Origin: Brevibacillus fortis
Lineage (GTDB): Bacteria; Bacillota; Bacilli; Brevibacillales; Brevibacillaceae
Reading direction: 5' to 3'
Assembly (NCBI RefSeq): GCF_003013395.1
Contig: NZ_PXZM01000001.1
Coordinates: 124,001-188,000 of the forward strand
DNA: 64,000 nt
Shown here piece after piece: positions 1 to 7,768 of this stretch. The notes beneath the pieces are model-generated. The model saw nothing but the letters and a program-made list of their open reading frames with translations. It had not been told where the DNA came from and searched no databases. The position numbers were made by a program, and so were the translations under genes. Position 1 is the first letter of the stretch, and each line of letters starts with the position of its first letter.

Positions 1-1
1 T

Positions 2-280
2 GGGCTTGGAGGTGCATGTGGCATTCCTTTTCAAGTGGGGCAAGAATATCTTGTCTACGCGTCTTACTGGGAGCGAAATGACCTCGAAACCAACATCTGT
101 ACGCGTACCGCTCTCAAAGCAGACGCAGGAGTGGACTTGCAGGCATTAGGATCTGGCACAGTGCCAGGCCCTTTGGCAGCTATCAATTGGAATGATTATT
201 TATCCACAGGAATTATCCTCATCATCTCAGGAGGAGCCTTGTTCTATCTTTTCTTGTCTCAAACAAAACGGAGACGATAG
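2..280 (+). CDS. C-terminal end of a TIMP/NTR-like membrane-anchored protein (5' truncated by window)
   Basis: The reading frame is open from the first bases and ends at a TAG at 278-280, so only the last ~92 residues are present. The visible part has the pattern of bacterial tissue-inhibitor-of-metalloprotease (TIMP, NTR-fold) proteins: CGIPF, then YLVYA, then a TNIC.RT segment and an L..LG.G.VP stretch, with two cysteines that would pair in that fold. A single membrane segment (about 18 hydrophobic residues after DYLSTG) and a basic KRRR tail close the protein, so it should sit on the outer face of the cytoplasmic membrane. The family's role in Bacillota is unknown. The N-terminus and its signal peptide lie outside the window. 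Confidence 0.7.
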   Translation, partial: GLGGACGIPFQVGQEYLVYASYWERNDLETNICTRTALKADAGVDLQALGSGTVPGPLAAINWNDYLSTGIILIISGGALFYLFLSQTKRRR

Positions 281-307
281 CACACCTCGTCTCCGTCATC
301 ATTTTTT
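268..307. terminator. Bidirectional intrinsic terminator between convergent genes
   Basis: A perfect 10-bp stem, acggagacga (268-277) with tcgtctccgt (287-296), is followed by a T-run at 301-307 on the plus strand and a T-rich stretch on the minus strand. It serves both the TIMP-like gene and the DUF4173 gene that ends at 307. Confidence 0.85.
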
Positions 308-1794
308 TATGGAAGATAAGCTTTTGCCCGATACTCCGACAGATTAAAGGACTGCCAGCTATTGTCCTCATATAAAATCTCTTTTCGCTCCTGCAGCATC
401 TCCATAAACCGATCTTCTACCTTTTTGTCCCGCACACTCTCCATAACCACTGGTATTGCGTCATAAGACAGCCCGCTCAAATACTCGATGTCGATGTGTC
501 CAGTCGCATGATAGCGCTGTACATTGTTTTTGGCAATGATGACGTCCATATTGATGTAATTCAGAACGACGTAACTCACTAGTGTCACAATCGCATAATA
601 CTTGATCAGGGAGAAACCATCGCGCCAAATTTTCAAGAGAGCAATAATAAACAGCACAAACAGAAAAATCATGAAAACGTGAGCTAACAGCCGCGTATGC
701 GTATACCCATAAGCATCCTCATACAGCGAAAGGCGAAAATAGGCAGACACGAGCATGAAGCCGGTACAAATCGTCAGCATACTCAGCAGAACTTGAATAA
801 TCCGGTAAAGTATTGGTTTTGCCCGTGAAGCGAAATGCATCGTGCACAGGAGAATCAGAAAATTAATAACGGTGACCGTCACCAGCTCATTGAAGCCATT
901 TCTAGCATACTCGGCGTACGTCAATTCATCTGGTAAAATCCGCTTCGCTCCGCTGAACAAATACGATATTTGAATGTATGTAAACGCTGTGTACACGATA
1001 TTGATGATCGCCAAAATCGTTACAAGGATAACCCCGTCCCAGACGATCTTCTGGTCATCTTCGGGCACAGGCAATTCCGCTTCTTCTCGTTCCCCGAAAA
1101 GAGAATGCATGTAAGCAAACACGAGGATCGTAATAATCCCGATTAGCATCAAGCGAAAGATTGCTTCAAGTGAATCTACATCAATCATCCTTTGCGGTAT
1201 TTGACCTAGAAAATGTCCAAACACACTATCCGCATTCGAGAGCAAGGAGAGTACAATTACCAGTAGCGGCACCGAGATGCCGATCCCTATGAAAACCTTC
1301 TTCATCACCCCATACTTCTCTTGGTTCAGTCTGCCCTTGATCCATTCCTTTGTCAGCCGAAATGGCAGGCGCGTATGCTTCGGTGTATAAAGGAGCAGTG
1401 TCTCCACCATCTCCATGAAAAAGCCTGGCTCGTACCATTTCGCTTGATTGCGCTTGGTAATCAGGATGGTTTGGATGACGAATAAAAACGGGATCAGGAA
1501 TAGGTTGAACAGATGAAAATGTATATTGGAAAATAGAAAAAAGGTAAGCGCCAATAGAAATATCGGAAGCGTCCATATCCAGTTGACTATTTGCTTTCGC
1601 GAAAAGCGTAAATGAATGCGTTGCCTGGCCTGCCAAATAAAAAGACCGTACAAGCCGATTACGAACAACAGATAAGAGATCCCCAATCCTTTACCGTAAA
1701 ACATCCAGTCAAACAGTAAGCCGATCCCAAATGCCCCCAGCAATAGCCACTGCAAGCCTTTTTGTTCTTGCGTACCATCAGCCAACATCTTCAC
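307..1794 (-). CDS. DUF4173-type polytopic membrane protein
   Basis: The 495-residue protein is almost entirely hydrophobic helices, with about a dozen predicted membrane spans and a short soluble C-terminal tail (ending around YRAKAYLP). The spacing of spans and the sequence around the central NPxF-like loops resemble the DUF4153/DUF4173 family. Members are often found next to sensors or regulators in Bacillota, but no activity is known. The start is an ATG within MKMLADG, followed closely by the first span; another in-frame ATG lies two codons downstream. The gene stands alone: the ErpA gene upstream is separated by two terminator-like hairpins. No catalytic motif was recognised, so the function is left open. 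Confidence 0.7.
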   Translation of the reverse strand: MKMLADGTQEQKGLQWLLLGAFGIGLLFDWMFYGKGLGISYLLFVIGLYGLFIWQARQRIHLRFSRKQIVNWIWTLPIFLLALTFFLFSNIHFHLFNLFLIPFLFVIQTILITKRNQAKWYEPGFFMEMVETLLLYTPKHTRLPFRLTKEWIKGRLNQEKYGVMKKVFIGIGISVPLLVIVLSLLSNADSVFGHFLGQIPQRMIDVDSLEAIFRLMLIGIITILVFAYMHSLFGEREEAELPVPEDDQKIVWDGVILVTILAIINIVYTAFTYIQISYLFSGAKRILPDELTYAEYARNGFNELVTVTVINFLILLCTMHFASRAKPILYRIIQVLLSMLTICTGFMLVSAYFRLSLYEDAYGYTHTRLLAHVFMIFLFVLFIIALLKIWRDGFSLIKYYAIVTLVSYVVLNYINMDVIIAKNNVQRYHATGHIDIEYLSGLSYDAIPVVMESVRDKKVEDRFMEMLQERKEILYEDNSWQSFNLSEYRAKAYLP

Positions 1795-1816
1795 TCCTTA
1801 CGTATGCTTTTGCCCT

Positions 1817-1855
1817 AAAAAAGGTAAGAGCAGACTCCACAAAGGAGCTGCTCTT
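1817..1855 (-). terminator. Terminator-like hairpin in the leader of the DUF4173 gene
   Basis: On the minus strand aagagcag-ctcc pairs with ggag-ctgctctt (1826-1855, one bulged base) and is followed by six T at 1822-1817. It lies only 23 bases upstream of the DUF4173 start, while the ErpA gene already has its own terminator at 1974-2024. It may therefore be a leader attenuator. Confidence 0.55.
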
Positions 1856-1973
1856 GTAAGTACGTGCACTTCTGGATAAATGTTACATTTTTGGCTAGAT
1901 ATTATCTATTTTAATTTCTCTGCAATCGTTTCATATCGTTGTCCGCCTTCTACCACATATGACTTAGATATAA

Positions 1974-2024
1974 CAAAAAACCTCTTCAACTCGTGCGTGA
2001 TCATTCACACAAATCGAAGAGGTT
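1974..2024 (-). terminator. Intrinsic terminator of the ErpA-type gene
   Basis: On the minus strand a 9-bp stem, aacctcttc (2024-2016) with gaagaggtt (1987-1979), carries a long loop with an inner gtg/cac pairing and runs into a T-run at 1980-1974. Confidence 0.75.
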
Positions 2025-2060
2025 CCTTCTTTCATTATTCAAGAGACTTTCGTCAAATCC

Positions 2061-2420
2061 TTAGTCGTCACACTTCTCCGCTTTACCTTCAGCTAGTGCC
2101 GTCTTAAACGACGAGCCACAGCCACAAGAAGCGACTGCATTCGGATTCTCGATGGAGAAGCCTCCACCCATCATCGATTCCTTGAAATCGATCTCTGTAC
2201 CTTTAATGTATGGGTAGCTGTCCTTATCGACAACAATTTTCACACCGTTTTGCTCGAAGGTCTCGTCGCCTTCCTTCATCTCTTCGTCCCAGCCCATCCC
2301 GTAGGTAAAGCCGCTGCAACCACCTGTTCGGACACCTACCCGCAAAAACACATCGGGCTTGCCTTCTGCTGCCAGCATTTCTTTTACTTTCAAGCTGGCG
2401 CGCTCTGTCATTGTAATCAT
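2061..2420 (-). CDS. erpA: ErpA/HesB-type iron-sulfur cluster carrier (YutM-like)
   Basis: The 119-residue protein is a member of the A-type Fe-S carrier (HesB/IscA) family. The three cluster-binding cysteines are visible as GGCSGF near residue 35 and a CGCGSSF motif near residue 100, the normal spacing. A-type carriers accept [2Fe-2S] or [4Fe-4S] clusters from the SUF scaffold and deliver them to apo-enzymes in the cytoplasm. Candidate clients in this window are MqnE and LipA. The ATG at 2420 follows an AGGAGG by nine bases. In B. subtilis the homologue YutM lies in the same yuz/yut neighbourhood, which fits the synteny here. The stretch after CGCGSSF is a short acidic-ended tail. Confidence 0.9.
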   Translation of the reverse strand: MITMTERASLKVKEMLAAEGKPDVFLRVGVRTGGCSGFTYGMGWDEEMKEGDETFEQNGVKIVVDKDSYPYIKGTEIDFKESMMGGGFSIENPNAVASCGCGSSFKTALAEGKAEKCDD

Positions 2421-2547
2421 GCTACTTTCCCTCCTTTACAGGCTCATCATTCCTGCACTTGTTAACACCATTATATTCAGTTTACTAAGAAACGCTTCTT
2501 CCCACAAGGTTCCCCTGCACTTTACGCGCTCATTCTTTCTTTCCAAA

Positions 2548-2570
2548 TAAAAAAGAAGGGTTTCCCCTTC
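2548..2570 (-). terminator. Intrinsic terminator of the Spo0E-like gene
   Basis: The minus strand reads gaaggg-gaaa-cccttc followed by a T-run (2554-2548). This 6-bp stem with a GNRA loop abuts the stop codon. Confidence 0.85.
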
Positions 2571-2792
2571 CTATGCAAAATGTGCATTGTTTTCCATTAG
2601 ATAAAATCTATAAGCTTTCTTCCGGTTCCCTGCCTTAGACAGACTATGATCGATCTGGTTCAGTTCGTTGTGTAGTTGATCAATTTGTATACTGTATTCG
2701 AGGACATCTGGATGATCTAACCCAAACTCTAACCCCATATTTACCATACGCTGTCGAAGGAGTTCGATTTTCTCGAGCAAAACGTCCCGCAT
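2571..2792 (-). CDS. Spo0E-like aspartyl-phosphate phosphatase
   Basis: The 73-residue protein is a two-helix hairpin of the Spo0E family: an N-terminal helix with IELLRQRM, a loop with G and DHP, then a second helix with VLEYSIQIDQLHN. Spo0E proteins dephosphorylate Spo0A~P (or related response regulators) and so delay sporulation. The signature usually read as S-x-E-x-D is SIQID here, so the glutamate position is Gln while Ser and Asp are kept. That substitution could weaken activity or reflect a different partner. Length and fold are typical. It is a single-gene unit with its own terminator. Family assignment is firm; the target is inference. Confidence 0.8.
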   Translation of the reverse strand: MRDVLLEKIELLRQRMVNMGLEFGLDHPDVLEYSIQIDQLHNELNQIDHSLSKAGNRKKAYRFYLMENNAHFA

Positions 2793-3128
2793 TTGAAGCT
2801 CCTCCTAGTAATAGATCAGGCTTTCTTACTATATTTTACAAGAACAGCTAGAATTTCGCAAACAAAAATTCCTTTATTTCCGAAAATATACCAAAAATAC
2901 GACGGTAATTGTTATATTTTTACATTCTCAGCTTCCTTCAAGAGAGTTGGAGAACTTATGATATTGTTCGTACTTACCAAGAGGTTTATAATATAGGTGC
3001 TCTTGTTGCCCGAGATTTACTCTATTCCTAAGAGCCAATCCACTCCCATGGAACGAATATCGATTGGGTACGACTGGATTAAAGCTCTTTCATCTAAGAA
3101 CCATTGACTTTGAAAGGAAGTGTTTGGA
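2793..3128. other. Intergenic region between divergent Spo0E-like gene and mqnE
   Basis: About 335 bases with no convincing gene. It holds the mqnE promoter (2964-2992), an untranslated leader of about 130 bases and the promoter region of the Spo0E-like gene. Short ORFs here lack ribosome sites. Confidence 0.6.
2964..2992 (+). promoter_or_regulatory. Sigma-A promoter of mqnE
   Basis: The -35 box TTGTTC (2964-2969) and a perfect -10 TATAAT (2987-2992) are separated by 17 bases. The transcript start would fall near 3000. Confidence 0.75.
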
Positions 3129-4232
3129 ATGGCGCTTGAAACGATTTCCATACAAGACAAATCTCTCGCCGAAATCGCAGAAAAAGTCATGCATGGCGAA
3201 AGACTTACCTTGGAAGACGGTGTCACCCTTTTTAATTCCAACGATCTTTTGACGATTGGACAATTGGCTAACGTTGTTAACTATCGCAAGAATCAGGATA
3301 AGGTTTACTTTTTGCAAAATCTGTACATCAACCCAACTAACGTATGTGAAGCTCATTGCAGGTTCTGTGGCTTCCGCCGCGATGAGGGTGATGAGGGTGC
3401 CTACACGATGAGCACGGAAGAGTTGCTTCATTATGTAGAAACTCGCTTCCATCCGGGTATCCGCGAATTCCATATCGTTGGCGGACATAACCAGCACAAA
3501 CCGTTCGAGTACTACCTCGACACCATTCGTACCTTGAGAAAAGCGTACCCGGATGTGACCATTAAATCGTATACCGGTGCGGAAATCGAGTTCTTCTCTC
3601 GCATTTCCGGTCTTTCCATCCGCGAAGTTTTGCAAGAGCTGATGAAAGCTGGTCTCCAAAGCCTTACTGGCGGTGGCGCTGAGATTTTGACCGAGCGCTA
3701 TCGTATGAAAATGAGCCCGGAAAAAGCAAGTACAGACATGTACCTGCAAGTACACCGCACGGCTCATGAGTTGGGCTTGAAAACACACACCACCATGCTG
3801 TACGGTTCCATCGAGACATTGGAAGAGCGCGTGATTCACATGCTCCGCCTGCGCGAGCTGCAAGATGACACAAACGGCTTCATGGTGTTCATTCCATTGG
3901 CTGTTCAACCAATCAAAGCAACAGCTGGCATCAAGCGCCGCAACTCTGCAATTGATGATTTGAAAACAATGGCGATCAGCCGTCTGATGCTCGATAACTT
4001 CCAGCATGTCAAAGCATACTTTATCAACATCGGTACCCAGCTCACACAGCTTTCTCTGCAAATGGGAATTTCGGATGCTCACGGAACCTTGATCGAGGAG
4101 CGCATCAGCCACTCAGCAGGTGCACTTACCCAGCAAGCTCTGACTGTAGATGAGTTGGTCTGGTTGATCAAAGGCGCAGGAAAACGTGCGCTGGAACGCG
4201 ATACCTTCTACAACGTAATCAAAGAACATTAA
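3129..4232 (+). CDS. mqnE: Aminofutalosine synthase MqnE (radical SAM)
   Basis: The protein (367 residues from the ATG at 3129) is a radical-SAM enzyme. The cluster motif is NVCEAHCRFCGF (CX3CX2C, about residues 73-84), followed by a TIM barrel with GGHN, the KSYTGAEIEF strand and a GGGAEIL segment, all characteristic of MqnE. It joins the adenosyl radical to 3-[(1-carboxyvinyl)oxy]benzoate to give 6-amino-6-deoxyfutalosine in the futalosine route to menaquinone. The start at 3129 has AAAGGAA about nine bases upstream; the GTG at 3120 overlaps that ribosome site and is less likely. The gene is monocistronic with its own promoter and terminator. The partner enzymes MqnA, MqnB, MqnC and MqnD are not in the window. 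Confidence 0.93.
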   Translation: MALETISIQDKSLAEIAEKVMHGERLTLEDGVTLFNSNDLLTIGQLANVVNYRKNQDKVYFLQNLYINPTNVCEAHCRFCGFRRDEGDEGAYTMSTEELLHYVETRFHPGIREFHIVGGHNQHKPFEYYLDTIRTLRKAYPDVTIKSYTGAEIEFFSRISGLSIREVLQELMKAGLQSLTGGGAEILTERYRMKMSPEKASTDMYLQVHRTAHELGLKTHTTMLYGSIETLEERVIHMLRLRELQDDTNGFMVFIPLAVQPIKATAGIKRRNSAIDDLKTMAISRLMLDNFQHVKAYFINIGTQLTQLSLQMGISDAHGTLIEERISHSAGALTQQALTVDELVWLIKGAGKRALERDTFYNVIKEH

Positions 4233-4241
4233 TCTATAATA

Positions 4242-4287
4242 AAAGCTGATGCTCCGATTCGCTTGGGCATCAGCTTTACTATTTTGG
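4242..4287 (+). terminator. Intrinsic terminator of mqnE
   Basis: An 11-bp stem, aaagctgatgc (4242-4252) with gcatcagcttt (4267-4277), is followed by a short T-rich stretch. Confidence 0.75.
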
Positions 4288-4336
4288 TACGTGTACGATT
4301 GATCATGCTCACCAATGAACATCCTAAGAGAACAAC

Positions 4337-4600
4337 CTACAGAGGAAAATCTGCATCCAGCAGTTCTTCTTCCTCGCGTAATTTATTCTTGATTTTCACC
4401 AGTAATTCATCGGCTGTTGGCGCTTGTACCAAAGTTCCGTTTACGAGCGCGAATGGCTCCATGTAGCATTCACCGCAATACCCCAGACAGCCGTACTCGA
4501 GTACGTCCACATCTAGATCAGGATCATTTTCCAATGCATCCACGACGGATTGCGTATAGGAGGAAACATTGCTCGCGCAAAATTCTACTAGTGGTTTCAT
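4337..4600 (-). CDS. yuzB: YuzB family protein (DUF1450)
   Basis: The 87-residue protein matches the YuzB/DUF1450 family: an N-terminal EFCASN segment, a central GCLGYCGEC cluster of cysteines near residue 40 and a FALVNG strand. The cysteine pattern resembles thioredoxin-like ferredoxins of the 2Fe-2S type, so a redox or metal role is plausible, but none is established. It is divergent from yutJ, the same pairing as in B. subtilis (yutJ-yuzB). The ATG follows AGGTGA by five bases. A run of acidic residues (EEEELLDADF) closes the protein. Confidence 0.85.
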   Translation of the reverse strand: MKPLVEFCASNVSSYTQSVVDALENDPDLDVDVLEYGCLGYCGECYMEPFALVNGTLVQAPTADELLVKIKNKLREEEELLDADFPL

Positions 4601-4773
4601 CTATTGTCACCTACCGATTATTTCGACATCATCACGTACTTTATTGTACCGCGACTTTGATAAAAATCCAGCGGAGAAAACGGGAAAAAGATTCTGCTTG
4701 CATTTTTAGTGAAAGAGACTAAAAATAGAGTGGGTGCTGTAAAAAACGGACAGAAGAAAGGACTAGACCTTCT

Positions 4774-5841
4774 ATGAAACGACTTGTGATCCTTGGAGGA
4801 GGATACGGGGGTCTTCGTATTATTGAGCGAGTCCTGTCCCCTGATTTACCAGATGACGTGTTTATAACCCTCGTAGACCGTATGCCGTTTCATGGCTTAA
4901 AAACAGAGTATTACGCTCTGGCGGCAGGTACTACACCGGAATCTCACCTGCGTGTTAATTTTCCAAACGATCCACGCCTGACCGTCAAATACGGTGAAAT
5001 TACTGGCTTGGAATTGGACGAGCAGGTCGTCAATTTTGCTAACGGGGACACCCTCTCCTACGATTGGCTTGTAATCGGATTGGGCTGTGAGGATCGTTAC
5101 CATGATATCCCTGGTGCTGAACAATTTACGTGTTCGATTCAATCCATGGGAGCTACCCGCAACACATACATGGCAATCAATAATGTGAACCCATACGGTA
5201 CGGTTACCGTCGTGGGCGGTGGTCTTTCCGGAGTGGAAATGGCTGCTGAGCTGCGCGAAAGCCGTCCCGACCTGAATGTACGCATCGTCGACCGCGGCCA
5301 AAGCATTTTGAGCCCATTCCCGAAAAAGCTTCAGGAATATGCATCTCAATGGTTCATTGAGCACGAAGTACAGCTTGTTTCCATGGCGAATGTCACTAGC
5401 ATCGAGCAAGGGATTGTGTACAACCACAACCAGCCTGTTGAAAGTGATGTTATCGTATGGACAGCAGGTATTCAAGCGAGCCGAATCGTGCGCTCTCTGC
5501 CGATCGAAACAGACAATATCGGACGCGCCAAATTAAACCAGTATCATCAAATTCCATCCCATACGAACGTTTATGTGGTAGGTGACTGTGCAAGTACCAT
5601 CATCGCGCCGAGTGCACAAACAGCTGAGATCCAAGGCGAACAAATTGCCTTGATGTTGAAAAAAGACATCAAAGGCGAGGAGTATCCAGCTTCATTGCCT
5701 GCTCTCAAACACAAAGGCTTCCTTGGCTCCCTTGGCAAAAAAGAAGGCTTTGCCAGCATGGGGAAAATGTCTCTGGTCGGTCAGATGGCTCGTGTCATCA
5801 AGAGCGGTCAGCTATGGATGTACAAAAAGCATATGGGATAG
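4774..5841 (+). CDS. yutJ: YutJ, type II NADH dehydrogenase-like flavoprotein
   Basis: The 355-residue protein has the two-dinucleotide-fold layout of NDH-2-type disulfide-oxidoreductase-like flavoproteins: an FAD-binding LGGGYGG at residues 6-12, a second GGGLSGVE Rossmann motif near residue 150 for NAD(P)H, and the FAD-contacting YVVGDCAS near residue 265. NDH-2 enzymes pass electrons from NADH to the quinone pool without pumping protons. YutJ is shorter than classical Ndh (about 390-400 residues) and ends in a basic segment that may touch the membrane. Its true substrate is not proven. The ATG at 4774 lies just after GGACTAGACC, a weak ribosome site. Synteny with yuzB, yuzD and nfu supports the assignment. 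Confidence 0.85.
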   Translation: MKRLVILGGGYGGLRIIERVLSPDLPDDVFITLVDRMPFHGLKTEYYALAAGTTPESHLRVNFPNDPRLTVKYGEITGLELDEQVVNFANGDTLSYDWLVIGLGCEDRYHDIPGAEQFTCSIQSMGATRNTYMAINNVNPYGTVTVVGGGLSGVEMAAELRESRPDLNVRIVDRGQSILSPFPKKLQEYASQWFIEHEVQLVSMANVTSIEQGIVYNHNQPVESDVIVWTAGIQASRIVRSLPIETDNIGRAKLNQYHQIPSHTNVYVVGDCASTIIAPSAQTAEIQGEQIALMLKKDIKGEEYPASLPALKHKGFLGSLGKKEGFASMGKMSLVGQMARVIKSGQLWMYKKHMG

Positions 5842-5847
5842 TGCACG

Positions 5848-5885
5848 AACCTGTTGGCCGGATGGTCTAACAGGTTTTCTTTTTG
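5848..5885 (+). terminator. Intrinsic terminator of yutJ
   Basis: aacctgtt (5848-5855) pairs with aacaggtt (5869-5876) and is followed by TTCTTTTT. Confidence 0.85.
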
Positions 5886-5962
5886 TATAATCCATGCCTG
5901 CAAATCATTTTTCGCGTAACCTCTTAATCCCGGTCAGGCAGCGTTTATCACACATCATCACC

Positions 5963-6003
5963 AAAGCTTATTCCACATTACGTGCTGGAATAAGCTTTTT
6001 TAT
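5963..6003 (+). terminator. Strong second hairpin terminator downstream of yutJ
   Basis: A perfect 13-bp stem, aaagcttattcca (5963-5975) with tggaataagcttt (5986-5998), has a 10-base loop and a T-run to 6003 on the plus strand. It would also slow minus-strand transcripts from the small ORF at 6006-6137. Confidence 0.8.
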
Positions 6004-6005
6004 AC

Positions 6006-6137
6006 CTATTCAACCAGCTCTGGCTGGAATCGTTTCGAAATGTCCAAGCCGAGGTGTTTTGCACACGTATACTCATATTCGTAGGTTTCATCGACTTTGT
6101 TTTCTTGAAATGGCTGGCTGCAAAATAAGACTTTCAT
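6006..6137 (-). pseudogene. 43-codon ORF, probable N-terminal relic of an ATP-grasp-type gene, still with promoter and RBS
   Basis: An ATG at 6137 is preceded by GAGAGGAGG (6155-6147) nine bases upstream and by a sigma-A-like promoter at 6205-6232, and reads 43 codons to a TAG at 6006. The first ~34 residues (MKVLFCSQPF, then VDE.YEYEY and AKHLGLD) look like the start of proteins of the ATP-grasp superfamily that begin with an MK.LFCS.P motif. The rest of such a protein is absent. The remaining residues to the stop show no family resemblance. Two readings are possible: a 3'-deleted relic, or a small expressed peptide. The relic reading is favoured because the similarity ends abruptly. The family resemblance is from memory and needs a search. 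Confidence 0.45.
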
Positions 6138-6204
6138 CTGCACGATCCTCCTCTCAGATGCTAGAGAAAAATAAGGAAAAAACAGGAATTTTCAATATCA
6201 TTCC

Positions 6205-6232
6205 ATTATACAAAATAATTCTCCCAATGCAA
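6205..6232 (-). promoter_or_regulatory. Sigma-A promoter of the 43-codon ORF
   Basis: On the minus strand TTGCAT (6232-6227) and a perfect TATAAT (6210-6205) are 16 bases apart. The -35 box overlaps the T-tail of the preceding gene's terminator. Confidence 0.6.
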
Positions 6233-6262
6233 AAAAACCGTCAAGATTACTCCTAACGGTTT
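6231..6262 (-). terminator. Intrinsic terminator of the 113-residue ORF
   Basis: On the minus strand aaaccgt (6262-6256) pairs with acggttt (6241-6235), followed by a T-run. Confidence 0.75.
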
Positions 6263-6277
6263 CCTCATTTTACTGGT

Positions 6278-6619
6278 TTATCGCTTTTGAATGCGTAAAA
6301 CAGGGACTTTTTTCGGTTCAAAGGTGTCTGCCAGTATCTTCTCTTGGATGACATTCAGCTTGAGCAAACTCGAAATTTTCCCGGTATCCGCCTTCGACAT
6401 GAGGCGCCAAAGCGAAGGATCTGGCAAGGCGTTGTAAAGGCGCTCATCGTTGTATTCTCGCCGCTCCTGATAGGAGATCAGCAGCTTGTATTCGCCTTCC
6501 TCTGCACTGCCTGCTTCGCTGTATTCTTCAATCAGTTTACTCCGCAGCTCGTTCAACTCTTCTTCTACCTGCTTCTGAATTTCTTTCAACTCGTAGTAGC
6601 GAGCAATCGGTTGGTCCAT
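6278..6619 (-). CDS. Hypothetical helical protein, 113 residues
   Basis: No family was recognised. The protein is charged and mostly helical: residues ~5-35 form a heptad-like, probably coiled-coil helix (ELKEIQKQVEEELNELR), followed by an acidic AGSAEEGEY turn, a YQERREYNDERL segment and a basic C-terminus (FEPKKVPVLRIQKR). There is no signal peptide or membrane segment, so it should be cytoplasmic. The overall plan, a coiled coil followed by a short domain with SKADTGKISSLL, resembles small phage-type accessory proteins, but that is a weak impression. The ATG at 6619 has GGAGGAAG close upstream. It has its own terminator and no operon partner. Confidence 0.65.
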   Translation of the reverse strand: MDQPIARYYELKEIQKQVEEELNELRSKLIEEYSEAGSAEEGEYKLLISYQERREYNDERLYNALPDPSLWRLMSKADTGKISSLLKLNVIQEKILADTFEPKKVPVLRIQKR

Positions 6620-6701
6620 CCGCTCTTCCTCCTTTGGTTACCCCTGTACCCAAAATCCATATGAGGAAAAGTCGGTTGGTAGAACCATTCGCTGGCAACG
6701 A

Positions 6702-6743
6702 AAAACAGCCTCCTTTTTCATTTTCGTCATGAAAAGGAGGCTG
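6702..6743 (-). terminator. Intrinsic terminator of the secreted 297-residue protein gene
   Basis: On the minus strand cagcctcctttt (6743-6732) pairs with aaaaggaggctg (6717-6706) and leads into TTTTT. Confidence 0.85.
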
Positions 6744-6763
6744 CGTATCAATCTCAAAAACGA

Positions 6764-7657
6764 TTACTTACCAATCATTGTGTTGATCGCTTCACCCGGG
6801 TGTTTTTTCAAGAACGTCGAATACTCTACTTCCCATGGGTTCCATTTGCCTTCACCTTGGTAGCCCCATACGGAGTTGATGCGGGAAACGGTATCTGTGT
6901 TGTTCATTCCTACGAGCCTTTGCTCCCCTACCAATTCAAATGTACCGTTTGCATCCATATCGACTGGAGTCAAAGAACCGAATGGGTAGGAAAATACAGA
7001 AACAGCATCTTCTGTCGGCTGTACTTTGCCTGCTTTGTCATACAGCTTGGCAGCTACGTATACATCCTGGTTGGCACTTACGTCAAGCGTCAGTGGCTTA
7101 TCCAGGTGGGAGCCTTTGCCCTCTACTTTAAAACCATCCACGAATTTCCCCTCGTAACGGATTCCTTCGTTTTCCTTTTCACCAAAAATCACAGCTGGCT
7201 TGTTGTTTTCAAAAGTAGCGATTACGTGGCTGTAAACGCCGCCGCTTCCACCAGTCGCTGTTTTCACAAACGCATCGGCAACATGATCACCTGTGAAGTC
7301 TACGAGAGTCAGCTCACCTTCATAGCCTCCCAGCTCTTTGATGTCTGTTTGGCTATAAGCGCCGGATTTCCCGTCTTTCACTACGATGTTCATATTGGAG
7401 GAATAGATGTCATCCGCTTTTTCTTTTTCTCCAATCAGGTATACGGCGTCATCCTTTTTATCGCCATTGACGTCAGCCGTTTTTTGATCGATCACATAGG
7501 TGTTTTTCGCGAGCTTCAATTCAGCAGCGGCAGAGAACAGCTTTCCTTTTTCAGAGTCTGCGTGCGCTACCTGTGTATTCAGTGCAGAAAATCCAGCTAC
7601 GCCTACAACTCCTGCAAGCAGCAAATATGTAACAGGCTTCATCCATTTTTTATTCAT
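6764..7657 (-). CDS. Secreted protein with VCBS/FG-GAP-like repeats, paralogue of 53238-54035
   Basis: The 297-residue protein starts at the ATG at 7657, seven bases after GGAGG; an earlier in-frame ATG overlaps that ribosome site. A signal peptide (MNKKWMKPVTYLLLAGVVG, cut after AHA) is followed by extracellular sequence with DVNGDKKDDAV, DFTGDHVADAF and DMDANGTFEL. These are calcium-loop-like motifs of FG-GAP/VCBS type. A TGGSGGVYSH segment separates the repeats, and the end reads INSVWGYQGEGKW. The protein at 53238-54035 shares the same plan (DVTGDGRPDFV, DFTGG, SGGSGG, DENRDGICEL, GEQR, ADT). No enzymatic motif is seen. It is probably a cell-surface or secreted protein of unknown role. 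Confidence 0.7.
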   Translation of the reverse strand: MNKKWMKPVTYLLLAGVVGVAGFSALNTQVAHADSEKGKLFSAAAELKLAKNTYVIDQKTADVNGDKKDDAVYLIGEKEKADDIYSSNMNIVVKDGKSGAYSQTDIKELGGYEGELTLVDFTGDHVADAFVKTATGGSGGVYSHVIATFENNKPAVIFGEKENEGIRYEGKFVDGFKVEGKGSHLDKPLTLDVSANQDVYVAAKLYDKAGKVQPTEDAVSVFSYPFGSLTPVDMDANGTFELVGEQRLVGMNNTDTVSRINSVWGYQGEGKWNPWEVEYSTFLKKHPGEAINTMIGK

Positions 7658-7768
7658 CGTAATAGCCTCCATTGGTTGTTATGGGTTACATTTCCTACTA
7701 TAGGACGCAGCCCATTCTATTTCGTTACAAAAGGTTTACGAATGATAAACAAACAGGTTAACAGCCAG

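Noticed and set aside
3090-4112. 340-codon minus-strand frame opposite mqnE
   Set aside because: It lies fully antisense to a radical-SAM gene with a perfect motif, has no ribosome site or family features, and is Cys/His-rich from reversed codons.
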